Origin: Spirochaetia bacterium
GTDB taxonomy: Bacteria > Spirochaetota > Spirochaetia > Treponematales > Breznakiellaceae
Direction of reading: 5' to 3'
DNA length: 64,000 nt
NCBI GenBank assembly: GCA_025997715.1
Contig: BNUY01000001.1
Location: 1-64,000, forward strand
Shown here: piece by piece, positions 52,795 to 60,392 of the stretch
Numbering within the stretch: position 1 is the first letter of the stretch
How the letters are laid out: every line of letters begins with the position of its first letter
The notes under the pieces: generated by a model
What the model was told of the DNA's origin: nothing
What the model saw: the letters and a program-made list of their open reading frames with translations, nothing else
Databases searched by the model: none
Translations under genes and position numbers: made by a program

Positions 52795-53460
52795 ATGAAC
52801 TATCCTGATAAGTTTAAGTTGACGCGGGAGCAAAGCCTGTTTCTTGCGAAAAAAAAGTGGGACGAAAACATTTATTGCGGTATGAAAATGGAAAACCGCA
52901 ATGTGACGTTCCCCGAAACGCAGACGATTTTGCAGGGCGTCAACGTTGGGCATGTTGCTCTGGACGATATTCAGGCGATACTCAATATGCGTGACGCATG
53001 GCGGTATTTACTGGACACGCTGGATGAGACACTTGATATGGCCGCCGTGTGCGCGCTCAACGGTCTTGTCTCGCGGAACGAATCCTTGGCGTGGGGAGTA
53101 TTGCGCACGGGCAAAGTTGGCATTTCCGGCACGACCTATGTTCCGCCAATACCGGATGCGGAAAAGGCGCAGTGCGAACTGGCAGCGCTTGCCCGGAACG
53201 GCGGTAAGTCCCCGACAGAAAAAGCCCTTGATATCTTTTTGTGGGGTACCCGGGCACAGTTGTTTTGGGACGGCAACAAACGCACGAGCCTGCTTGCTGC
53301 AAATAAAATGTTGGTGCAGGCGGGCAGCGGCGTACTTACGATTACCGACTCGTTTTTGCAGGATTTTAACCGGCTTTTAACCCGTTATTACGATAGCGGC
53401 GACGGCGGCGATTTGAAGCAGTTTTTGTATGACAAGGCCATAGACGGCATCGAATTTTAA
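52795..53460 (+). CDS. Fic-family protein with altered catalytic motif
   Basis: 221 residues, all-helical Fic/Doc fold. The core motif reads QLFWDGNKRT (from residue 155), where the canonical HxFxDGN(G/K)R begins with a catalytic His; here Gln stands in its place, so AMP transfer by the usual mechanism is doubtful. Upstream segments NGLVSRNESLAWGVLRTGKV fit the Fic flap. ATG 52795 is spaced eight bases from TAGGAG; ATG 52789 is too close. It is inside the ABC operon, an unusual place, perhaps as a regulator or binding protein. Confidence 0.82.
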   Translation: MNYPDKFKLTREQSLFLAKKKWDENIYCGMKMENRNVTFPETQTILQGVNVGHVALDDIQAILNMRDAWRYLLDTLDETLDMAAVCALNGLVSRNESLAWGVLRTGKVGISGTTYVPPIPDAEKAQCELAALARNGGKSPTEKALDIFLWGTRAQLFWDGNKRTSLLAANKMLVQAGSGVLTITDSFLQDFNRLLTRYYDSGDGGDLKQFLYDKAIDGIEF

Positions 53461-53472
53461 TAGGAGGTTTTT

Positions 53473-54216
53473 ATGAAGAGGACAGTGTGTATGTTAGCGG
53501 CGATTTTTATGGCGGCGGGAGCGGCATTTGCCCAGTCTGCGCCGACAGCGGCAGAGTTACTGCGGCGGGTGGATGATAATGAGATTTATCAAACGATTGT
53601 GTATGAAGGGCAGATGATTATTGAGTACCAGAATCGGCGCTACGTCAAAACCATGAAGGCCTGGGGGCGGGCAAACAACGACAGCTTTATTGAGTTTACC
53701 AACCGCGAGGACAGCGGGACGAAGTATCTCAAGAAGGACGGCCGCCTCTATGTATATTCGCCGGACACCGAGGAGGTGATGTTGATTTCCGGGCATATGC
53801 TCAAGGAAAGCATGATGGGCAGCGATATGTCCTACGAAGACACCATCGAAAATGACACCCTCACCAATCGCTATACGCCTGCTATCACCGGCAGCGAAAG
53901 ATATAGCGGCCGTGACTGCTGGATACTGGAACTTGCCGCGAAAAAACGCACCGAAAGTTATCCGAAACAGAAATTGTGGATTGATAAAGAAAACGGCGAT
54001 GTACTGCACACGGAACTATTCGCCTTATCCGGATCGAAGCTTAAGGAGATGACGCTACTCAAAACAGAAATGCTGGCGGGCCGCCGATTCCCCGTGGAAT
54101 ACGAAATGCGCGACATGCTGCGGAAAAACAGTAAGACCACCTTCGTGATGAACTCCGTTGTACTTGATAAGCCGATACCGGACAGCGTATTCAGTATGCG
54201 TAACCTGGAAAGATAA
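53473..54216 (+). CDS. LolA-like outer-membrane lipoprotein-sorting protein
   Basis: 247 residues with a cleavable signal (MLAAIFMAAGAAFAQS) and the LolA-like beta-sheet pattern of the PF17131-type group: EGQMIIEYQNRRYVKTMKAW, TKYLKKDGRLYVYSPDTEEV, GRDCWILELAAKK, PKQKLWIDKENGDVLHTELF. The fold presents a hydrophobic cleft that carries lipoprotein acyl chains or other lipids across the periplasm. AGGAGG lies ahead of the ATG. With LolCDE-like genes upstream and an outer-membrane protein downstream it completes a possible transport path. Confidence 0.88.
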   Translation: MKRTVCMLAAIFMAAGAAFAQSAPTAAELLRRVDDNEIYQTIVYEGQMIIEYQNRRYVKTMKAWGRANNDSFIEFTNREDSGTKYLKKDGRLYVYSPDTEEVMLISGHMLKESMMGSDMSYEDTIENDTLTNRYTPAITGSERYSGRDCWILELAAKKRTESYPKQKLWIDKENGDVLHTELFALSGSKLKEMTLLKTEMLAGRRFPVEYEMRDMLRKNSKTTFVMNSVVLDKPIPDSVFSMRNLER

Positions 54217-54227
54217 GGGTGAGCTGT

Positions 54228-55337
54228 ATGAAAAAAAACTTACTGGGGCTTATAGTCCTTTTTGTTAGCGTATATGGCTTTGCCGCCGATGGGCCGGTGT
54301 TTTCGGGGGTGTTTAACAGTACGATCACGGCGGGCGCGGGTACGGGAGGCTTGCCGGATTTTTATTGGGGGCTGGAGGAGTATGCAAATTTACGATTAAA
54401 AAAACAGCTTGGCGACCACGGCAGCGTGTATATGGCTTTTAATTTGATTGCGGCGGGCGGTGTATCCGCCTTGGCACTGCAAACAGGGCCCTTTGGAATG
54501 AGCGGGCCGGTTAATGAGAACGGCAATACAAACGGTAACTACGCGGCGGCCATGGAACTGGAGCGGCTTTACGTTCATCTGACGGGAAAAAAGATAGCCT
54601 TTGACAGCGGGCTTATGCGCCTTGCATTCGGCTACGGCAATGTATTTTCACCCAACGACTATTTTAACCCCAGAAATCCGCTTTACCCCGATGCACGGCA
54701 AAGAGCGGTGTTGGGGGCAAACTTCATCGTGTATCCTACGGATATGTCGCGGCTGCAATTTTTCGGCGTGGCTCCTAAGGACCCGTTCAAAATTAACGGC
54801 GAAGGTTTAAGCGCGGGGTTGGCGGCAGAAAACCATTGGAATAAGATAAGCGTTCAAGGCTTGTATTCGATAGAAACCGACGCTCACAATTTTGGGGTGT
54901 CCCTTAAAGCCGACTTGCCGGTGGGGATTACCACAGATATACTGTGGACCTATTACCAGGGAGAGAGCGCAACCGTGGAAGGGCTTGCGGCAAGCGGCGG
55001 CGTGGATTACACCTTCACTGTTGCGGCCCATAACGTATATTTGCTGGCTGAGTATTTATATAACGGTACTAAAAGCAAAATGGACGATTATGCAAAACAC
55101 CACTACCTGTATGGAGCTGCAAGATTGAGCATCGATGATTATACGTCTTTTACCCTCGGCGCCCTTGCGGGTCTTGAAGACAGTTCCGTGACGCCCCAGC
55201 TTTCGTTTACTACCGATTTGTTTCAGGGCGCTGCGATCACGGTGCAAGCACAAGTCCCCTGCGGCGAAGGTGAACTTGGCCCCGGTGAAACAAACAGTTA
55301 CTTTATTTTTACGACAAAATTGAGTATAAAACTGTAA
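54228..55337 (+). CDS. Outer-membrane beta-barrel protein
   Basis: 369 residues with a signal peptide (LLGLIVLFVSVYGFAADG) and continuous amphipathic strands, for example GVDYTFTVAAHNVYLLAEYL and YTSFTLGALAGLEDSS, ending in FIFTTKLSIKL. This suits a barrel of about 14-18 strands, but no named family is recognised. AAGGGTGAG sets ATG 54228 rather than GTG 54219. It is the last gene of the ABC operon and could be the outer-membrane acceptor or exit for the cargo. Confidence 0.75.
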   Translation: MKKNLLGLIVLFVSVYGFAADGPVFSGVFNSTITAGAGTGGLPDFYWGLEEYANLRLKKQLGDHGSVYMAFNLIAAGGVSALALQTGPFGMSGPVNENGNTNGNYAAAMELERLYVHLTGKKIAFDSGLMRLAFGYGNVFSPNDYFNPRNPLYPDARQRAVLGANFIVYPTDMSRLQFFGVAPKDPFKINGEGLSAGLAAENHWNKISVQGLYSIETDAHNFGVSLKADLPVGITTDILWTYYQGESATVEGLAASGGVDYTFTVAAHNVYLLAEYLYNGTKSKMDDYAKHHYLYGAARLSIDDYTSFTLGALAGLEDSSVTPQLSFTTDLFQGAAITVQAQVPCGEGELGPGETNSYFIFTTKLSIKL

Positions 55338-55461
55338 GGTATGCGGGAAGACGTGCGATCCCGCACTTTTCATATTTAGGGCGTGATCGTATTGCACTGA
55401 TCTCGTTGGTAAGCCCTTCATACGCTACGGTGAACGCACGATGCTCGATACGATTAGACAT
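55309..55461 (-). pseudogene. 5' fragment of an unidentified gene
   Basis: From ATG 55461 the minus strand reads MSNRIEHRAFTVAYEGLTNE and on for 50 codons, the last ones being antisense to the end of the plus-strand barrel gene. The first half looks like the start of a real protein (possibly the bacterial retropepsin-like group, a weak impression). It overlaps the stop of the small frame before it (ATGTCTAA), as in an operon. The rest of the gene has been lost. Confidence 0.4.
55342..55370 (+). terminator. Terminator of the GntR-ABC operon
   Basis: TGCGGGA (55342-55348) pairs with TCCCGCA (55359-55365) and is followed by CTTTTC, five bases after the stop of the outer-membrane protein gene. 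It is a plausible rho-independent terminator. Confidence 0.65.
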
Positions 55462-55624
55462 AGGTGATAGTCCGCTTCATCTTTTGTTTTGGAGCAATAT
55501 CGGCAGGGAGTACATGGATACGCGGACCTATAACCAACTTTTTACCGGCGTAATATCGCTTTAACGCTTCATCGATCACATCTTCCGGTATACCACTGGC
55601 CGACAGCGGAGAACCGGCAGGTAT
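55454..55624 (-). CDS. Small protein with doubtful start codon
   Basis: The minus strand is open for IPAGSPLSASGIPEDVIDEA, continuing to KRTITYV and a stop at 55454-55456. AAGGAGG (55630-55636) is ideally spaced for ATA at 55624, so either a rare ATA start is used, an ATG has mutated, or translation begins at GTG 55579 (41 residues). It is coupled to the broken gene at 55461. It may be a small partner (antitoxin-like) protein. Confidence 0.35.
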   Translation of the reverse strand: MPAGSPLSASGIPEDVIDEALKRYYAGKKLVIGPRIHVLPADIAPKQKMKRTITYV

Positions 55625-55642
55625 AGTTGCCTCCTTGTAGGA

Positions 55643-55697
55643 GAGCCTATTTTTTGGCGCCCTGCATTCGGGTGAGGGCTTTTCCCAGGGTGAGTAT
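55643..55697. repeat. 55-bp duplicated sequence, copy 1
   Basis: GAGCCTATTTTTTGGCGCCC and the next 35 bases recur with only about three or four changes at 57711-57765. On the minus strand both copies encode ILTLGKALTR followed by a short tail and TAG. In this copy the upstream coding part is missing. Confidence 0.85.
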
Positions 55698-55708
55698 CAC
55701 CCATGATA

Positions 55709-55945
55709 CTATGTTGTAATAGCGGCATTGGCGGCGATTTCACGGCGCACCATATCACCCACTACCTGCGCTGGGGTTTTGTGGGTTGATTCGGCTATGG
55801 TGATAAGGTAGTTGGCGCTTACATCATCCAAAAGCCGCAAAAGTTCACGGCGGCGCATAGTTGGCCCCATTCCATCGCCGAGGCGGAGCGTTCCGTTGGT
55901 AAATTCCTCATCCAGCGCGATTGCTTCTTCGTCCGTCATTGCCAT
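55709..55945 (-). CDS. Small antitoxin-like protein
   Basis: 78 residues from ATG 55945 (GGAGG upstream). The N-terminus is acidic (MAMTDEEAIALDEEFTNGTL) and the C-terminal half is helical and basic, LRLLDDVSANYLITIAESTH then KTPAQVVGDMVRREI, similar to the ribbon-helix-helix-like ends of BrnA-type antitoxins. It lies one base after the stop of the toxin-like gene. Together they probably form a small type II pair. Confidence 0.6.
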   Translation of the reverse strand: MAMTDEEAIALDEEFTNGTLRLGDGMGPTMRRRELLRLLDDVSANYLITIAESTHKTPAQVVGDMVRREIAANAAITT

Positions 55946-55946
55946 A

Positions 55947-56195
55947 CTAACCTCCAATACCTGCCTCTTTAAGCCATCTGTCCTGACAAGCCATTGCGTG
56001 AAAAACATAATAGCTTCCATCATCAAATTCACGATACCCAAGCTCAAGCGGGTTTCCCGCACGACTGTAACCAACGGCCAGGAAGGTATCCTCACTGCCC
56101 TCTTTTGGGCGCTCAAATACGGTAGTTTTGATAGCCCACTCAATGTCAGCCTTTAACACGCCGTGCCTAAACGCGGTCTTGTTATACTCTATCAT
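55947..56195 (-). CDS. Small toxin-like protein (BrnT/RelE-like impression)
   Basis: 82 residues starting MIEYNKTAFRHGVLKADIEW. The HGV near the start and the C-terminal FLAVGYSRAGNPLELGYREF recall the BrnT or DUF4258 group of RelE-fold RNases, but the match is by eye only. ATG 56195 is preceded by GTG 56198 and, further up, GGGAGGA. The antitoxin-like gene follows directly. The toxin-before-antitoxin order is common for BrnT/BrnA. Confidence 0.55.
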   Translation of the reverse strand: MIEYNKTAFRHGVLKADIEWAIKTTVFERPKEGSEDTFLAVGYSRAGNPLELGYREFDDGSYYVFHAMACQDRWLKEAGIGG

Positions 56196-56204
56196 CACAC
56201 CCTG

Positions 56205-56462
56205 TTATTCCTCCCGCACCCATGATCTAAGCATAGCCGGGAAAAAAGGCTTATACAAGGCAGGTGGCGTAATTGTGCCAGCCGCCTTGGGCATGGAATA
56301 GTAGGTATGGTCCAGCACACCGAATGGCTCCATGCCAAAGCGGAAACCACCTATAAAACCCCGGTCCGCCAAAAAAAGCTGCCCGGTTTCCCGGACAGCA
56401 TCCGCATTACGGAATAATAAACGATACCACCGGCCCCCATGGCCCCAGGTTTTCCTTGCCAT
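56205..56462 (-). CDS. Doubtful frame between hypothetical gene and toxin-like gene
   Basis: 85 codons, overlapping the end of the gene at 56407 in another frame, reading GFRFGMEPFGVLDHTYYSMP in the middle. The region downstream of 56407 is otherwise empty, and the codon pattern is passable, so this may be a small gene coupled to its neighbour or a frameshifted remnant. No family recognised and no ribosome site. Confidence 0.3.
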   Translation of the reverse strand: MARKTWGHGGRWYRLLFRNADAVRETGQLFLADRGFIGGFRFGMEPFGVLDHTYYSMPKAAGTITPPALYKPFFPAMLRSWVREE

Positions 56463-57120
56463 TTTTGGCGCGGAAACTGATGCAGGAGGTCATGCCCCGG
56501 TCCTCCGCGTCAAATGACATCTTGTTCCGTTTCCTGCTGACCGATTCCAGCAGTTGCAGTCCCGAGCCGGTAACGGGCATATTCTGGAGATAATGCTTCG
56601 GACCCGCCGCCTGCTCCAGGGTAGCGCCGCCCTGCGGCATGATGCCCCGGTAGGCATCGTAGCCATCTATAAGGCTGAGGGCATCCGGAGGGGCCTCCTC
56701 TACCGGCTCAATGACGTACTGCGCCAAGCCGTTCAGGGCGGAGAGCACCCGCGCCGTGAACATCCCCTGGGGCGGATTTTTTTTGGTATGAATGTCGTCC
56801 TTAGGCTTGAGCCCCAGGGAGATCAGTTCATCATTCGTCATGGGCGGCACGATGAAGTACCGTTCCTTGATGGACCGCAGCTTTTTCTTGAGCGTCGTGA
56901 ATGCCGTATTGCACAGTGCGGTGTTCGCCGGTCCCCGCCCGATTCCCGTAGCCGCCGTAAGGGCAGCCTCCGCCGCAGTGGTATCGGTCGCTAATACATC
57001 AGATTCGGTAGTGGGTATCCCCAATCTGGTCCCATTGAGCCCTATAAAGGCGATAAAGTTCTTCGCCATTTCAAGAATTTTCTCGCGTATCTGCGAGAGC
57101 CAATCAGTTGAATTTCCCAT
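56407..57120 (-). CDS. Hypothetical protein of a treponeme-type family
   Basis: 237 residues. The N-terminal part is helical (REKILEMAKNFIAFIGLNGT; EAALTAATGIGRGPANTALC), the middle has PPMTNDELISLGLKPKDDIH, and the C-terminus is beta-rich, ending LGPWGPVVSFIIP. I know similar proteins of unassigned function with a final GPWSPV-like motif from termite treponemes, often in several copies. The fibronectin-like C-terminus suggests binding. AGGAG precedes ATG 57120. An 11-copy repeat array begins 55 bases upstream. Confidence 0.65.
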   Translation of the reverse strand: MGNSTDWLSQIREKILEMAKNFIAFIGLNGTRLGIPTTESDVLATDTTAAEAALTAATGIGRGPANTALCNTAFTTLKKKLRSIKERYFIVPPMTNDELISLGLKPKDDIHTKKNPPQGMFTARVLSALNGLAQYVIEPVEEAPPDALSLIDGYDAYRGIMPQGGATLEQAAGPKHYLQNMPVTGSGLQLLESVSRKRNKMSFDAEDRGMTSCISFRAKNGKENLGPWGPVVSFIIP

Positions 57121-57175
57121 AGTGCAACTCCTGTACCGTTTGATAATAACTGCCCCCTACGGGGCGGATTTAGTT

Positions 57176-57406
57176 CAATGCAAAGTTCGTTGGCGCCGAT
57201 ACAAAGCGCATTGGTATAAATGCAAAGCGCATTGGTACAAATGCAAAGCGCATTGGTACAAATGCAAAGCGCATTGCTGCCAATGCAAAGCGCATTGCTG
57301 CCAATGCAAAGCGCATTGGTACCAATGCAGAGTGCATCGGTATAAATGCAAAGCGCATCGGTACCAATGCAGAGTGTATCGGTATAAATACACTTCGCGT
57401 CGGTAC
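57176..57406. repeat. 21-bp minisatellite, 11 copies
   Basis: Eleven head-to-tail copies of about AAATGCAAAGCGCATTGGTA plus C. Within most copies CAATGC-AAA-GCGCATTG is close to an inverted repeat, so each unit can form a small hairpin. The unit is seven codons long and free of stops in several frames on both strands, giving heptapeptide ORFs such as FAFVPMR that I regard as by-products. It lies in the 5' region of the minus-strand gene at 57120. Confidence 0.9.
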
Positions 57407-57535
57407 AAACGGAAAGCCGGTTCGTCTCTGGGGAATGGTTAAGGATTTCACTGCCGGCGTTTTTTCTTCCATAATATGGTATAAAATACTGATAAATGGG
57501 GCTAAAGGCAAGGAAATAGCAATAAAAGAAGATTT

Positions 57536-57690
57536 ATCATTGAAAGTGGGGTGGCGATTGGGACGTAAGCTCCGCGTAGGAGCCGAACAGATATACTTGT
57601 TCACATTCGGAATTGGCAACGATGAGGTCTTTTATTGCAAGTATTTCCTGCGCCGGGATAGCAAGACGGACGGAGCGAAGGATGGGATGC
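57536..57690 (-). pseudogene. Remnant of an MNT nucleotidyltransferase
   Basis: On the minus strand a frame without start codon reads IPAQEILAIKDLIVANSECE, then QVYLFGSYAELTSQSPPHFQ and a stop at 57536. The FGSYA motif and the helix before it are those of MNT proteins, as in the intact gene at 24254, but the DSDxD metal-binding residues and everything beyond are missing. Confidence 0.65.
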
Positions 57691-57710
57691 TATCCGGGGG
57701 TATGTGAGAA

Positions 57711-57765
57711 GAGCCTATTTTTTGGTGCCCGGTATTCGGGTGAGGGCTTTTCCCAGGGTGAGTAT
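57711..57765. repeat. 55-bp duplicated sequence, copy 2
   Basis: Matches 55643-55697 over its full length with three or four substitutions. Here it forms the 3' part of the 24-codon frame behind the XRE gene. Confidence 0.85.
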
Positions 57766-57789
57766 GATTTCGTACATAGTCTTATCCAT
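57715..57789 (-). CDS. 24-residue peptide behind the XRE gene
   Basis: MDKTMYEIILTLGKALTRIP followed by GTKK and TAG. It lies 12 bases after the stop of the XRE gene. Its C-terminal half is conserved in the duplicated copy at 55643-55697 as protein (ILTLGKALTRMQGAKK), with substitutions that keep the frame. Whether it is translated is unknown; the ribosome site is weak. Confidence 0.35.
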   Translation of the reverse strand: MDKTMYEIILTLGKALTRIPGTKK

Positions 57790-57801
57790 GCTGGAAACCA
57801 C

Positions 57802-58128
57802 TCAATAGTGGTCTAAAATTGTTGCTATAGATGAAAAAATCTGGCTTTTAATGTCAGCCTTCATGGAATTCGGCAGCTTGGGGTATATATCCTGTTCATC
57901 ACCGTTCCCGGTAGTCCTGTCCACAAAAAGGTGATAGGGCTCTATTCGCAGGGCTTCGGCGAACTTACCGATCATCTCTATAGAAGGAAATTTCCTGCCG
58001 ATTTCGATTTCGCCGATGTAACTGGGGGAGGAATTACACATTTCCGCCAGCTTCATTTGAGAAATCCCCTCTTTTTTCCGGAATTTTCTTAAATTGAATA
58101 TGAAAATCTGTTTTAAATCCATATTCAT
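57802..58128 (-). CDS. XRE-family helix-turn-helix regulator
   Basis: 108 residues with a Cro/C1-type HTH at about 8-65 (FNLRKFRKKEGISQMKLAEM, then CNSSPSYIGEIEIGRKFPSI) and the continuation LRIEPYHLFVDRT, a pattern common in treponeme repressors. The C-terminal helix (SMKADIKSQIFSSIATILDH) is for dimer or partner contact. ATG 58128 and ATG 58122 are both possible. Its upstream region is AT-rich and shared with the divergent lipoprotein operon, which it might control. Confidence 0.85.
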   Translation of the reverse strand: MNMDLKQIFIFNLRKFRKKEGISQMKLAEMCNSSPSYIGEIEIGRKFPSIEMIGKFAEALRIEPYHLFVDRTTGNGDEQDIYPKLPNSMKADIKSQIFSSIATILDHY

Positions 58129-58336
58129 AATCTAATAGCCAATAATTAATGCCATACAATTCGCTCCATGGAGATATATTATTTGAATGAATATACGCTT
58201 ATAGCAAATATTCCGGTATAGGTTAGTAATTTAGTCATATTTTTGAGAGATATCTATAATTTTTTATCGAATTCCCGTAAAATTTCTCTTTTTTAGTGAA
58301 GGTTTCCATAAAAAGAAGCGATAAAGGCGAAAAGTC

Positions 58337-58365
58337 TTGACTTTTGGCTACCAGCGATATATAAA
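58337..58365 (+). promoter_or_regulatory. Promoter of the LPP20/LysM lipoprotein operon
   Basis: TTGACT (58337-58342), 17 bases, TATAAA (58360-58365), about 50 bases before the first start codon. The rest of the 280-base intergenic stretch is AT-rich without a recognised gene. Confidence 0.7.
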
Positions 58366-58415
58366 TATGATTAAGAATTTGCTTATAGCATATCTTTTAC
58401 ATTGAAGGAATGTTT

Positions 58416-58796
58416 GTGAAAACAAATTACCGCTTTTTGTGCTGGTTAACGATAATCGGGGTGTGCTTTCCCGTAATCACCTATGGCGGTGGCGCTGGGG
58501 AGCGGTCCCGGTCAGACACCTATGGGGGCAGCATCCCGCAAGAACCCCGGCCCATCTGGATTAAGCAGCAGCTGCGATACGAGGATGTAGTTCGTTTTGT
58601 GGGCAGGTCCGATTCGGATAAAATTATCAAAAACGGAAGCTACCCTGAAATGAAGGGGGATGCGTACCGGGGAGTAAGGGTAGAATCTGATCGCAAAAAT
58701 TACGTCATGGGTGGGGATGACGGCGGCTACAAAAGCGAGGTTCAGGATGTTTCCAAAATAAGCGCGGATATCATCGACAGCGCTTCGGATACATAA
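58416..58796 (+). CDS. Secreted hypothetical protein, first gene of the lipoprotein operon
   Basis: 126 residues. A signal peptide (YRFLCWLTIIGVCFPVITYG) is followed by a glycine- and charge-rich mature part with EPRPIWIKQQLRYEDVVRFV, a faint echo of the LPP20 N-terminus. GAAGGA is spaced six bases from GTG 58416; ATG 58410 directly touches it and is less likely. The next gene follows after 11 bases. No domain is certain. Confidence 0.65.
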   Translation: MKTNYRFLCWLTIIGVCFPVITYGGGAGERSRSDTYGGSIPQEPRPIWIKQQLRYEDVVRFVGRSDSDKIIKNGSYPEMKGDAYRGVRVESDRKNYVMGGDDGGYKSEVQDVSKISADIIDSASDT

Positions 58797-58807
58797 GGAG
58801 GAAAAGT

Positions 58808-60331
58808 ATGAAGGCAGTAAGCAGGGTTTTGATGGCGGTTTTAGTAGGGTGTGTACTCAGCGGTTGCGGTACAACAAAGGTTCTTGTTCAAAACAGTCTA
58901 GGTTTTGACATCAATGACAAGAAAACAAAAAGCAAGAAGATCCATCCAGATTGGGTCACGGCTAGTAATAAAAGGAATATGGAGGAGGAGAAAAATAATA
59001 AAATAAAAATCTATATTGGTTTAGGGAAACCTGATTATGATATCGACGATGATGGGTATTCTGAAGAAGAAGCAAAACGAGAAGCTCGGAAAATGGCATT
59101 AGAGGAGCTTGCTGGATCAATTTTTACAGATGTCAATTCTGAGATAAAAGATAATGTAGTGGAGCGTAATGATGTGTATTATTCAGAAATAGAAATAAAA
59201 ACTCGTGCAAAGTCAAGAGCGGTGATCCAGGATTTCGAGGATGTTGAAAGTTTTTGGGAAAAATATAGGGTTGGTGAAAATGTAAAAGACGAAAAGAATA
59301 GTGTCGATTATTACCACTATTGGAGAAAATTTGTAATATCGATGGATGAGTATGAGACGGCAAAAAAACGTGTATTAAATCGGGCGGATTTTATTGCAGG
59401 TGAAAAACAGGCCTTTACAAAGATCGAAGAACGCTTTAGAAAATATGAAAAGGAACTAGCCGGTTTTGAAATTAATACAGAAGAGAATTTTTCGCACATG
59501 CTATCGATTTGTGATACTATCAGTGCAATAAGAGATGATGCGGAGGATTTACAAACATATACAAATACTTCAGGTGTTATGCAGGAGAAAGATGAAAAAG
59601 AAGCTTACAATAAATTTTTATCTGACTTAGATACATCTTTGGCTGTTGGTAACGAAAAATCTACAAACGCCAGATTAGCTTTAGATGAAAAAGCAAAAAC
59701 CAGTTTTTTAGTCGTATTTGATGGAAAAATTGCAGCGGCCTTAGCTTCCATAAATGATACAGTTGCTATGCAGGGAAAGGACTATGATTCATTTTTATCA
59801 ACGCTGGATGAAAAACTAAACAGTCCAGAGTATAAATATATTGTAGAGGCAATACAGGCAAAAGAGCAAAAAATAAAGGAGCTGGAAGAGTTGAAAGCCG
59901 GATTGGAAAATAAACTTGCTTCCAATGATGGGATAAACGGGATAAAGGAAGGAATAATCCTAGATCAGAAATACATGATTGCCGACCTTACTGACAGACT
60001 CGTTGCGCTAGCGGGTGATGATAAAGCGCGTCTTAATATGACTGCGGATCAGATGCTGGCTTATTTAAGTACAACTTTGTCGCAACCTTCTATTAAGAAA
60101 CAGCCAAAAGACTACACGGTAAAAAATGGTGATACTTTAGCAAGTATAGCCAGAGAACGTTATAATGGCAATGCTTTTTGTTGGTTGTTAATATATGCTG
60201 CAAATCCCAGACAGTTTCCTTCCGGAAACCCAAACAGAATAAGGCAGGGAATGAAATTATCAATCCCGGAATTACCTGATTCATTCATGGAGTATGCACC
60301 ATCGTGGGCGGCGGTACTTCCTCAACAGTAA
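58808..60331 (+). CDS. LPP20-like lipoprotein with C-terminal LysM domain
   Basis: 507 residues. Lipobox LSGC (Cys20). Residues about 45-210 look LPP20-like (HPDWVTASNKRN, IYIGLGKPDY, EEAKREARKMALEELAG). A long helical section follows (about 190-430, coiled coil at 345-370 KEQKIKELEELKAGLENKLA). LysM lies at about 435-490 (YTVKNGDTLASIARERYNGN, ANPRQFP, IRQGMKLSIP). A membrane anchor at one end and peptidoglycan binding at the other would tether envelope layers. AT-rich; AGGAGG-type site ahead of the ATG. Confidence 0.85.
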   Translation: MKAVSRVLMAVLVGCVLSGCGTTKVLVQNSLGFDINDKKTKSKKIHPDWVTASNKRNMEEEKNNKIKIYIGLGKPDYDIDDDGYSEEEAKREARKMALEELAGSIFTDVNSEIKDNVVERNDVYYSEIEIKTRAKSRAVIQDFEDVESFWEKYRVGENVKDEKNSVDYYHYWRKFVISMDEYETAKKRVLNRADFIAGEKQAFTKIEERFRKYEKELAGFEINTEENFSHMLSICDTISAIRDDAEDLQTYTNTSGVMQEKDEKEAYNKFLSDLDTSLAVGNEKSTNARLALDEKAKTSFLVVFDGKIAAALASINDTVAMQGKDYDSFLSTLDEKLNSPEYKYIVEAIQAKEQKIKELEELKAGLENKLASNDGINGIKEGIILDQKYMIADLTDRLVALAGDDKARLNMTADQMLAYLSTTLSQPSIKKQPKDYTVKNGDTLASIARERYNGNAFCWLLIYAANPRQFPSGNPNRIRQGMKLSIPELPDSFMEYAPSWAAVLPQQ

Positions 60332-60392
60332 AAAACACGTATGTGTTTTATATATTACGTCAATCAAATGATTGGCGGAAGAAGGAGTTTTT

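Noticed and set aside
57176-57406. CRISPR array at the 21-bp repeats
   Set aside because: Units follow head to tail without spacers.
56792-57442. Plus-strand ORF with repeated CKAHWYK units across the minisatellite
   Set aside because: The repeats are stop-free in several frames on both strands; this frame starts in antisense of another gene and has no start signals.
57170-57619. Minus-strand ORF with FAFVPMR heptads
   Set aside because: Possible, but its N-terminal part runs in the wrong frame through an MNT remnant and the heptads simply mirror the 21-bp unit. Kept as repeat only.
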